6,015 nt of DNA, taken from NCBI GenBank assembly GCA_021793495.1, contig JAJYSQ010000126.1:1-6015 (forward strand). The letters are read 5' to 3'. Shown in pieces: positions 1 through 6,015 of the stretch (position 1 is the stretch's first letter; the number at the start of each line of letters is the position of its first letter). The notes below the pieces were generated by a model that was not told the DNA's origin, made no database searches, and saw only the letters and a list, made by a program, of their open reading frames with translations. The translations under genes and the position numbers were made by a program. The stretch is from Actinomycetes bacterium. Its GTDB lineage: Bacteria; Actinomycetota; Actinomycetes; JAJYSQ01.

Positions 1-1470
1 CGCCCCGGCCGGACGCTCCCCCACGATCTGACCGCGGTACATCACCGCGATCCGATCGGCCAGCCCGAGGACCTCGTCGAGCTCGGAGGAGGCCAGCACG
101 ACGGCCGTGCCGGTGTCCCGTTCGGCGACGATGCGCCGGTGGACGAACTCGGTGGACCCGACGTCCAGGCCCCGGGTGGGCTGCATCACCAGCAGCAGCC
201 GCAAGGGGCGGGAGAGCTCCCGGGCCAGCAGCACCTTCTGCTGGTTGCCGCCGGACAGCGTGCCCACCGATGTGGTGGTCGACGTGGTTCGCACGTCGAA
301 CTCCGCCACCCGCTCGCGGGCGTTCGACTCCACCGCCGAGCTGCGCATCGCCAGCCCGTGGGCGTACGGGACCTGGTCGTAGAGGTCCAGGACCAGGTTG
401 TCGGCGACGGAGAAGTCGCCGACCAGCCCGTCCTCCTGCCGGTCCTCCGGGACGTACCCCACACCGGCGTGCAGCACGGTACGAGTGGGGGCACCGGCGA
501 GCTCGACGCCGTCGAGCAGCACGGAGCCGCCCAACGTCGGGCGCAGCCCCATCAGCGCCTCGATGAGCTCCGTCTGGCCATTGCCCTCGACCCCGGCGAG
601 GGCCAAGATCTCCCCGCCCCGCACCTGGAAGTCCACGCCACGCACGACCACCTGGCCACGGTCGTCGGCCACGGTCAGCCCCGAGACGGCGAGCACCACG
701 TCCCGGGGGGTCGCCGGTGCCTTGTCGATCTCCAGCGCGACGGTCCGCCCCACCATCAGCGAGGCCAGCTCCGACTCGCTGGCACTCGGCGCGGGCGTCC
801 CGACCACCTGTCCTCGCCGGATGACGGTGATCCGGTCGGCGATCGCCTTGACCTCCTTGAGCTTGTGCGTGATGAACACGATCGACCGTCCGGAGTCGCG
901 CAGCCGGCGCATCACCGTGAACAGCTCCTCGATCTCCTGCGGGGTGAGCACGGCGGTCGGCTCGTCGAGGATGAGCAGCGAGGCGTCCCGGCGCAGGGCC
1001 TTGAGGATCTCCACCCGCTGCTGGACCCCGACCGGAAGATCCTCGATCAGGGCGTCCGGCGGGACCGGCAGGCCGAACCGGGTGGAGAGCTCCTCGACGT
1101 CACGCCGGGCCCGCCGGCGGTCGAGCAGGCCGAACCCGCGGGTGCGCTCGTCGCCGAGCATCAGGCTCTCGGCCACCGTGAAGACCGGGATCAGCATGAA
1201 GTGCTGGTGGACCATCCCGATCCCGGCGGCGATCGCGTCGGCCGGGCTGTGGAAGTGCACGGGCTGCCCGTCGACGAGGACCTGGCCATCGTCCGGGGAG
1301 ATCAGCCCGTAGAGGACGTTCATCAACGTGGTCTTGCCGGCGCCGTTCTCCCCGAGCAGCGCGTGGACCTCGCCGGGGGCGACGACCAGGTCGATGTGGT
1401 CGTTCGCGACCAGGGCGCCGAAGCGCTTGGTGATGCCGGTCAGTTCGAGCTTCAGCGCCCTGCTCCTCAC
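1..1470 (-). CDS. ABC transporter ATP-binding protein, BMP/nucleoside-type importer, tandem NBDs (C-terminus off the left edge)
   Basis: Cytoplasmic ATPase of a BMP-family (YufO/NupO-like) importer, which powers uptake of a ligand delivered by the lipoprotein encoded just upstream. Reading the minus strand from GTG at 1470 gives 490 residues with no stop before the window edge. Related proteins are about 500-520 residues, so only a short tail is missing. Domain 1 has an intact Walker A (residues 40-48, GENGAGKTT), Q-loop Gln89, signature LPVGVQQRV (145-153), Walker B LLILDE (165-170) and switch His202. Domain 2 has a degenerate Walker A (GVEGNGQT, 293-300, Gln in place of Lys), a good signature LSGGNQQKV (405-413), a Walker B without acidic residues (LLLVMQ, 425-430) and Ser in place of the switch His. 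This asymmetry is usual in the subfamily. The start is uncertain: GTG 1470 has little Shine-Dalgarno, while CTG at 1455 lies 7 nt after GAGGAG and would give the family-like N-terminus MKLELTGITKRFG. Permease genes are expected further left. Confidence 0.93.
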   Translation of the reverse strand, partial: MRSRALKLELTGITKRFGALVANDHIDLVVAPGEVHALLGENGAGKTTLMNVLYGLISPDDGQVLVDGQPVHFHSPADAIAAGIGMVHQHFMLIPVFTVAESLMLGDERTRGFGLLDRRRARRDVEELSTRFGLPVPPDALIEDLPVGVQQRVEILKALRRDASLLILDEPTAVLTPQEIEELFTVMRRLRDSGRSIVFITHKLKEVKAIADRITVIRRGQVVGTPAPSASESELASLMVGRTVALEIDKAPATPRDVVLAVSGLTVADDRGQVVVRGVDFQVRGGEILALAGVEGNGQTELIEALMGLRPTLGGSVLLDGVELAGAPTRTVLHAGVGYVPEDRQEDGLVGDFSVADNLVLDLYDQVPYAHGLAMRSSAVESNARERVAEFDVRTTSTTTSVGTLSGGNQQKVLLARELSRPLRLLLVMQPTRGLDVGSTEFVHRRIVAERDTGTAVVLASSELDEVLGLADRIAVMYRGQIVGERPAGA

Positions 1471-1515
1471 CCATCGTGGGTCGACCCGCCGGCCGTCCGC
1501 ACACCCCACCGGATG

Positions 1516-1566
1516 GCACGCCCCCGGGGCGGGTCGGAGGCTACCCGACCCGCCCCGGGGGCGTGC
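1516..1566 (-). terminator. Strong GC-rich hairpin between lipoprotein and ATPase genes (attenuating terminator or mRNA-stabilising stem)
   Basis: Two perfectly complementary 22-bp arms (1516-1537 and 1545-1566) enclose a 7-nt loop. The stem starts 4 nt beyond the lipoprotein stop codon on the transcribed minus strand. No T-rich run follows it towards the ATPase gene, so it is not a classical intrinsic terminator. Actinobacterial terminators often lack the U-tract, and stems of this kind after substrate-binding-protein genes commonly protect the upstream mRNA or partly stop transcription. Which role applies here is an inference. Confidence 0.65.
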
Positions 1567-1570
1567 AGGC

Positions 1571-2665
1571 TCAGCTGCTGGACGGCTGGCTGGGCGAGGT
1601 GACCTTGATCGTGCCGGCGATGATCCCGGCCTTGACCTGGGCGAGCTCGCTCTGCAACGTCGCGGGCACCTTGCTCGCCCAGTCGTGGAACGGAGCCAGG
1701 CCCACGCCGTTGTTGGCGAGCGTACCGACGTAGGCCCCGCCCTGGAAGGTCCCGTCCTTGGCCGCCTTGACGGCCCCCTGGACGGAGACGGCGATGCCCT
1801 TCGTCACGCTGGAGATGAACAGCGAGCAGTACTGGGGGGCGCTGACGCACCCGTCGGTGTCCACCCAGAGCAGGTTGGCCTTGCCGTTCGACTGCTGGGC
1901 CGCCTTGGCCGCCCCCAGACCGACGTTGCCGGCCACCGGGAAGATGATGTCGGCGCCCTGCTGGATGAAGGTCTGGGTGACCTGCTGACCCTTGGCCTGG
2001 TCGGTGAAGTCACCCGTGAACGTGCCGTTCTGGGTCGTCTCGTTCCAGCCCAGGACCTGGACGTTCGTCTTGTGCTGGGCGTTGTAGTACTTCACGCCGT
2101 CCCAGTAGCCGTCCATGTAGATGGTCACCGGGGGGATCTTCATCCCGCCGAACGTGGCGACCTTGCCGGTCTTGGTCATCCCGGCCGCGAGGTACCCGCC
2201 GAGGAACCCGGCCTGGGCGGTGTTGTAGGTCAGGCCCAGGACGTTCGGCATGGTCGGGGTGTAGCTGAAGTCGACGATCGCGAACTTCTGGTTCGGGTTG
2301 GCCGTCGCGGCCGCCTTGGTCGCGTCTCCCATGAGGAACCCGACGGTGACGATGACCCCGCACTTCTGCCCCACCAGGGCGTTGATGTTCGGGGTGTAGT
2401 CGTTCTGCGACGTGGACTGCAGGTACTGGCCGGAGACGCCGAGCGCGGACTCCGCGTTCTGGATGCCCTGCCAGGCCGAGGCGTTGAAGGAACGGTCGTC
2501 GATCCCACCGGTGTCGGTGACCATGCACGCCTTGAACGAGGCGGGCGCGGCGCTGGTCGCCGAGGACGAGGAGCTGGGGGTACTGGTGGCGGGCTTGCTC
2601 CCGCAGGCGGCGGCGGTCAGGGCCAGCACGCCCACCGCCGCGGCGATCTTGACGCTGCTGCGCAC
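1571..2665 (-). CDS. BMP-family ABC transporter substrate-binding lipoprotein (probable nucleoside-binding protein)
   Basis: Membrane-anchored extracellular binding protein of the BMP/PnrA (TmpC) family, which captures purine nucleosides or related ligands for an ABC importer. The exact ligand cannot be read here. Start GTG 2665 is chosen because a perfect AGGAGG (2672-2677) lies 6 nt upstream and it gives a clean lipoprotein signal: RSSVK, a hydrophobic stretch, then TAAAC with lipid-bearing Cys21. An open frame continues upstream to 2836 but would bury the signal peptide. The product is 364 residues, normal for the family. A Ser/Thr/Pro-rich linker (about 26-42) precedes the family hallmark VTDTGGIDDRSFN (49-61). 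Further family-like stretches are VTVGFLMGDA (106-115), VATFGGMKIPPV (169-180) and WVDTDGC (267-273). Cys47, Cys102, Cys273 and Cys280 could form disulfides outside the cell. The ATPase gene follows after 100 bp containing a strong hairpin. Confidence 0.95.
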   Translation of the reverse strand: MRSSVKIAAAVGVLALTAAACGSKPATSTPSSSSSATSAAPASFKACMVTDTGGIDDRSFNASAWQGIQNAESALGVSGQYLQSTSQNDYTPNINALVGQKCGVIVTVGFLMGDATKAAATANPNQKFAIVDFSYTPTMPNVLGLTYNTAQAGFLGGYLAAGMTKTGKVATFGGMKIPPVTIYMDGYWDGVKYYNAQHKTNVQVLGWNETTQNGTFTGDFTDQAKGQQVTQTFIQQGADIIFPVAGNVGLGAAKAAQQSNGKANLLWVDTDGCVSAPQYCSLFISSVTKGIAVSVQGAVKAAKDGTFQGGAYVGTLANNGVGLAPFHDWASKVPATLQSELAQVKAGIIAGTIKVTSPSQPSSS

Positions 2666-2671
2666 GAATTT

Positions 2672-2677
2672 CCTCCT
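2672..2677 (-). promoter_or_regulatory. Ribosome binding site of the BMP lipoprotein gene
   Basis: The minus strand reads AGGAGG 6 nt before GTG 2665. This consensus Shine-Dalgarno decides the start in favour of GTG 2665 over the longer open frame that begins at 2836. Confidence 0.85.
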
Positions 2678-2766
2678 CAGACAGGGCCCGGACGGGCTCG
2701 ACACAGTGAACTCCAGGCTCGGCCCGACAGCGATGACATACCTCGCCGACGCGGGCCGGTCGCTGG

Positions 2767-2783
2767 TTGGCATCTTCCGCCAA
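2767..2783. promoter_or_regulatory. Possible operator dyad upstream of the lipoprotein gene
   Basis: The inverted repeat TTGGC-N7-GCCAA lies about 100 bp upstream of the GTG start, between the start and the 20-bp tandem repeats. The size and spacing suit a dimeric repressor, but 5-bp arms in GC-rich DNA can arise by chance. I could not place a convincing -35/-10 pair in this leader. Confidence 0.25.
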
Positions 2784-2799
2784 GTTCGCTCCCGACGTG

Positions 2800-2840
2800 G
2801 CCGGTTGTCGCAGCACAGAGCCGGTTGTCGCAGCACAGAG
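2800..2840. repeat. Exact 20-bp tandem duplication in the lipoprotein upstream region
   Basis: The unit CCGGTTGTCGCAGCACAGAG occurs twice back to back (2801-2820 and 2821-2840), with one further matching base on the left. It lies about 135-175 bp upstream of the lipoprotein start and 52 bp past the stop codon of the small membrane protein gene. The element CGGTTG in each copy recurs inverted as CAACCG at 2844-2849, giving three potential half-sites. It may be a pair of regulator sites or a recent slippage product. The duplication itself is certain, its function is not. Confidence 0.9.
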
Positions 2841-2891
2841 ATGCAACCGTGACCGTTCCGAGACCTCGGCTGGCCGATGGGCCCCGCCCGG

Positions 2892-3149
2892 TCAGTCGGA
2901 CGGCGCCTGGTCGGTCAGCGCCTGGTGGGACGGCGCCTGGCCGGACGGCGCCTGGCCGGACGGCGACCGGCCGGACGGCGACCGGCCGGACGGCGACCGG
3001 CCGGGAGCCTGCTCGCTCCACGCGGTCGTCAAGTCCCGGGCCGCGTGGAAGCGCCGGATCTCGTCCCCCCGCTTCCCACGCACCGCCAGCCACACCAGCC
3101 CGGCGACGGCGAGCAGGGCAAACACCCCCACGGCAAGGTAGAGCAGCAT
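2892..3149 (-). CDS. Small single-pass membrane protein with a Ser/Gly/Pro-rich pentapeptide-repeat tail, function unknown
   Basis: I do not recognise this 85-residue protein as a named family. Start ATG 3149 has GGAGG (3155-3159) 5 nt upstream. Residues 2-23 form a strongly hydrophobic helix starting at the N-terminus, followed by the basic stretch RGKRGDEIRR, which would stay in the cytoplasm by the positive-inside rule. Residues 24-47 are charged and probably folded or amphipathic (RGDEIRRFHAARDLTTAWSEQ). Residues 48-85 are a low-complexity tail of about seven pentapeptides, grading from GRSPS to GQAPS and ending in more divergent copies. The gene sits 147 bp downstream of the mutase gene and 226 bp upstream of the lipoprotein gene on the same strand. 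It could be co-transcribed with either or have its own promoter. Coding status rests on the good ribosome site and the helix plus charged-flank layout. The repeat tail alone would be poor evidence. Confidence 0.75.
   Translation of the reverse strand: MLLYLAVGVFALLAVAGLVWLAVRGKRGDEIRRFHAARDLTTAWSEQAPGRSPSGRSPSGRSPSGQAPSGQAPSHQALTDQAPSD
2895..2999. repeat. 15-bp coding minisatellite, seven tandem copies
   Basis: Seven consecutive 15-bp units lie inside the 3' end of the small membrane protein gene. The three at 2955-2999 are identical (GCCGGACGGCGACCG), the one at 2940-2954 differs at two or three positions, and those at 2895-2939 have drifted further. Because the unit is a multiple of three, gain or loss of copies keeps the reading frame. 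The block of identical copies suggests recent expansion by replication slippage. Confidence 0.92.
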
Positions 3150-3166
3150 GTCGGCCTCCGCTCGGT

Positions 3167-3178
3167 GGTTTCGAAACC
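3167..3178. promoter_or_regulatory. Perfect 12-bp palindrome, possible operator of the small membrane protein gene
   Basis: GGTTTCGAAACC is a perfect palindrome 17 bp before ATG 3149, next to its ribosome site. On the minus strand a possible -10 element TACCCT (3187-3182) lies just upstream, so the palindrome would cover the expected transcription start. No good -35 is visible. The AT-rich core stands out in this GC-rich DNA. The operator role is an inference. Confidence 0.35.
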
Positions 3179-3296
3179 CACAGGGTACGTCACGCCAGGC
3201 AGATTTCTCACAGCAGACGTTCCGGCTGAATCGGTCAGACTACGGTGGCGTGGGACCGGGAGAGCCGCCATCTGGGACACCCGCCCGGCAGGGCTG

Positions 3297-4940
<1,644 letters not shown>

Positions 4941-5016
4941 GGTCGCCTTCCCTTCCCCCGGGTCCGATCGGCTCCCCAGGGTAGGGCCAGGCGGTGCGGC
5001 GGGGGGAAGCGTCAGC

Positions 5017-5043
5017 TCTCACCCCGCACCACCTCGGGTGAGA
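5017..5043. promoter_or_regulatory. Candidate operator dyad in the mutase/sdhC intergenic region
   Basis: Perfect 8-bp arms TCTCACCC (5017-5024) and GGGTGAGA (5036-5043) flank an 11-bp spacer. The position suits a regulator acting on both divergent promoters: about 75 bp from the mutase start and 60 bp upstream of the candidate sdh -10. I do not recognise the motif as the site of a known regulator. Confidence 0.4.
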
Positions 5044-5117
5044 AGTGCGTCACACCTCGACGCCCGATCCGGGGCTCGCGGTGGGCGGTGCGGGCTGGCC
5101 TCGCTAGCATCGAGGAG

Positions 5118-5142
5118 GTCCGGGGCCGTACCTGCCCCGGAC
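5118..5142 (+). promoter_or_regulatory. Hairpin in the sdhC 5' leader
   Basis: GTCCGGGGC (5118-5126) and GCCCCGGAC (5134-5142) pair perfectly over 9 bp around a 7-nt loop. If TAGCAT at 5105-5110 is the -10, the stem would sit at the very 5' end of the sdh mRNA, where it could protect the transcript. It could instead act as a DNA operator. The next 42 nt up to the ribosome site show nothing further that I recognise. Confidence 0.4.
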
Positions 5143-5184
5143 GGGACTGGTCGCGCCGCGCCCACGCCCACTCGTTCCCGCACC

Positions 5185-5191
5185 GGGGAGG
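5185..5191 (+). promoter_or_regulatory. Ribosome binding site of sdhC
   Basis: GGGGAGG lies 8 nt before GTG 5200 and fixes that codon as the start. The same frame is open back to 4747, but that extension overlaps the mutase gene in antisense and has no SdhC-like sequence. Confidence 0.8.
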
Positions 5192-5199
5192 TTCGCGCC

Positions 5200-5580
5200 G
5201 TGCCCAAGGCATCGGTTGGCACGCTCTACCGTGGGCACGAGGGCATGTGGTCGTGGGTGGCCCACCGGATCACCGGCGTTCTCGTCTTCTTCTTCCTCTT
5301 CGCTCACGTCCTGGACACCGCGCTGGTCCGGGTCTCCCCGAACGACTACAACACGGTGATCGCCACCTACAAGAACCCGATCGTCGGCCTTCTGGAGGCG
5401 GGCCTGGTGGGCGCCGTCCTCTACCACGCGCTCAACGGGCTGCGGGTCATGGCCGTGGACTTCTGGGGCAAGGGACCGCGATTTCAGAAGACCATGCTGT
5501 GGTCGGTGGTCGTGCTGTGGGTGGTGCTGATGGTCCCGTTCCTGATCGTCCAGCTCGGCCACATCGCCCAGGGGGCCTGA
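5200..5580 (+). CDS. sdhC: Succinate dehydrogenase cytochrome b556 subunit (membrane anchor SdhC)
   Basis: First membrane-anchor subunit of succinate dehydrogenase (complex II). It helps bind heme b and the quinone, and anchors the SdhA/SdhB catalytic part at the inner face of the cytoplasmic membrane. The 126-residue product from GTG 5200 is normal for the family. It starts with GTLYRGHEGMWSWVAHRITGV (residues 7-27), very like streptomycete SdhC as I remember it. Arg23 in HRITG aligns with E. coli SdhC Arg31 of the quinone site. Three hydrophobic segments are visible at about 20-43, 61-86 and 99-120. HALNGLRVMAVD (76-87) is the heme region, and His76 aligns with the E. coli heme ligand His84. 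The stop codon overlaps the sdhD start by one base (TGATG), so the two are translationally coupled. sdhA and sdhB are expected beyond the right edge. Confidence 0.96.
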   Translation: MPKASVGTLYRGHEGMWSWVAHRITGVLVFFFLFAHVLDTALVRVSPNDYNTVIATYKNPIVGLLEAGLVGAVLYHALNGLRVMAVDFWGKGPRFQKTMLWSVVVLWVVLMVPFLIVQLGHIAQGA

Positions 5581-6015
5581 TGAGCACGCCGGTCTCGCCA
5601 CCCCCGGGTGCACTGCCCGCCAGCCCCCCGCCGCGCGGAGGAGCTCCCGACCTGGCCCCGCCGCGGTCGTCCCGGTCCGGGCAGGCCACCCGGACGAACT
5701 ACGAGCTGTACAGCTGGCTGTTCATGCGGGTGTCCGGGATCGTGCTGGTCTTCCTGGTCCTCGGCCACCTGTTCATCCAGCTGGTCCTGGGCCAGGGTAT
5801 CGCCCGGGTCGACTTCGCCTTCGTGGCCGGGCGGTGGGCCAGCCCCTTCTGGCAGATGTGGGACCTGCTGATGCTGTGGCTGGCCGAGCTGCACGGGGTG
5901 AACGGGATGCGCACGGTCATCAACGACTACGCCGAGCGGGACATGACCCGTTTCTGGCTGAAGGTGCTGCTGTACGTGGCCACCGTCTTCACGATCTTCC
6001 TGGGCACGTTCACCA
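5580..6015 (+). CDS. sdhD: Succinate dehydrogenase hydrophobic membrane anchor subunit (SdhD), 3' end off the right edge
   Basis: Second membrane anchor of complex II, pairing with SdhC around one heme b and the quinone site. ATG 5580 shares its A with the sdhC stop codon, and a run of five G (5571-5575) just before serves as a weak ribosome site, so coupling to sdhC is likely. The window holds 145 residues, and about 10-20 more are expected. Residues 1-38 are a Pro/Ser-rich, probably disordered cytoplasmic extension. The conserved part begins at TNYELYSWLFMRVSGIVLVFLVLGH (39-63, first helix). FVAGRWASPFWQMWDLLMLW (81-100) leads into the second helix, and a third begins near 125. In HGVNGMRTVINDY (105-117), His105 aligns with the E. 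coli SdhD heme ligand His71, and Asp116-Tyr117 with the quinone-site pair Asp82-Tyr83. Actinobacteria generally use menaquinone, so the acceptor is probably menaquinone. Confidence 0.95.
   Translation, partial: MSTPVSPPPGALPASPPPRGGAPDLAPPRSSRSGQATRTNYELYSWLFMRVSGIVLVFLVLGHLFIQLVLGQGIARVDFAFVAGRWASPFWQMWDLLMLWLAELHGVNGMRTVINDYAERDMTRFWLKVLLYVATVFTIFLGTFT

Larger units (their letters stand above)
4941..5199. promoter_or_regulatory. Divergent control region between the mutase gene and the sdhCD operon
   Basis: This 259-bp gap separates genes transcribed away from each other, so it must hold at least one promoter for each. It contains a dyad at 5017-5043, a possible sdh -10 element TAGCAT at 5105-5110 with no convincing -35, a 9-bp hairpin at 5118-5142, and the sdhC ribosome site at 5185-5191. 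On the minus strand the best -10-like element for the mutase is TACCCT (4983-4978), also without a clear -35. Open frames that cross the gap have no family-like content and I do not regard them as genes. Confidence 0.6.

Noticed and set aside
139..1602. A 487-codon open frame on the plus strand
   Set aside because: It is antisense to the ATPase gene. Its product is a run of His, Arg, Gly and Asp-rich low-complexity sequence without any motif, while the minus strand shows complete ABC signatures. Long antisense frames are normal at this GC content.
2666..2836. N-terminal extension of the BMP lipoprotein to an ATG at 2836
   Set aside because: It would place 57 residues before the signal peptide and run through part of the tandem repeat, whereas GTG 2665 has a consensus AGGAGG and gives a proper lipoprotein signal.
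2858..2869. CCGAG-AC-CTCGG dyad after the small membrane protein gene as a terminator
   Set aside because: The 5-bp arms with a 2-nt centre cannot form a stable RNA hairpin and no T-run follows. It is too weak to call.
2895..2999. CRISPR-like array
   Set aside because: The 15-bp units are directly adjacent with no spacers and lie in frame inside a coding region, so this is a minisatellite.
1328..3229. A 633-codon open frame on the plus strand
   Set aside because: It runs antisense through the lipoprotein gene, two intergenic regions and the small membrane protein gene. The translation has no family-like segments and ends in repeats derived from the minisatellite.
3240..3296. Terminator after the mutase stop codon
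   Set aside because: Only 4-5 bp arms (such as GCCC/GGGC and TGGCG/CGCCA) are visible, with no T-tract, so I cannot support a terminator here. Read-through into the small gene remains possible.

Overview
The window is about 70% GC, with codon third positions almost always G or C, GTG starts, and a set of genes typical of high-GC Actinobacteria: a BMP-family nucleoside-type ABC transporter, a stand-alone catalytic subunit of a methylmalonyl-CoA-type mutase, and sdhC/sdhD of the Streptomyces type. I take it as chromosome of an actinobacterium. The genus cannot be read from the sequence. From memory, streptomycetes also carry sdh, a mutase and BMP transporter genes in the same broad chromosomal neighbourhood, so this looks like core genome rather than an island.

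Layout. Minus strand, right to left: a mutase gene (3297-4940), a small one-helix membrane protein with a repetitive tail (2892-3149), a BMP-family substrate-binding lipoprotein (1571-2665), and the double-domain ATPase of the same transporter (1-1470, running off the left edge). Plus strand at the right: sdhC (5200-5580) and sdhD (5580 to beyond the right edge), translationally coupled by a TGATG overlap. The 259-bp gap 4941-5199 is a divergent control region between the mutase and the sdh operon.

How the genes work together. The lipoprotein delivers a ligand, probably a nucleoside, to a permease that must lie further left. The ATPase drives import. A perfect 22-bp GC-rich hairpin starts 4 nt after the lipoprotein stop codon and 46 nt before the ATPase start, and could set a high lipoprotein-to-ATPase ratio. 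The mutase would convert (R)-methylmalonyl-CoA and succinyl-CoA into one another with a separately encoded B12-binding subunit. Succinate formed from that pool is oxidised by the enzyme to which SdhC and SdhD give the heme- and quinone-binding membrane anchor. The link between mutase and Sdh is metabolic proximity only and is an inference.

I see no mobile element, CRISPR array, tRNA, rRNA or defence system. No undescribed system is evident. The points worth a second look are small-scale: the inter-cistronic hairpin, a 20-bp tandem duplication upstream of the lipoprotein gene, a 15-bp coding minisatellite in the small membrane protein, and dyads in the control regions.
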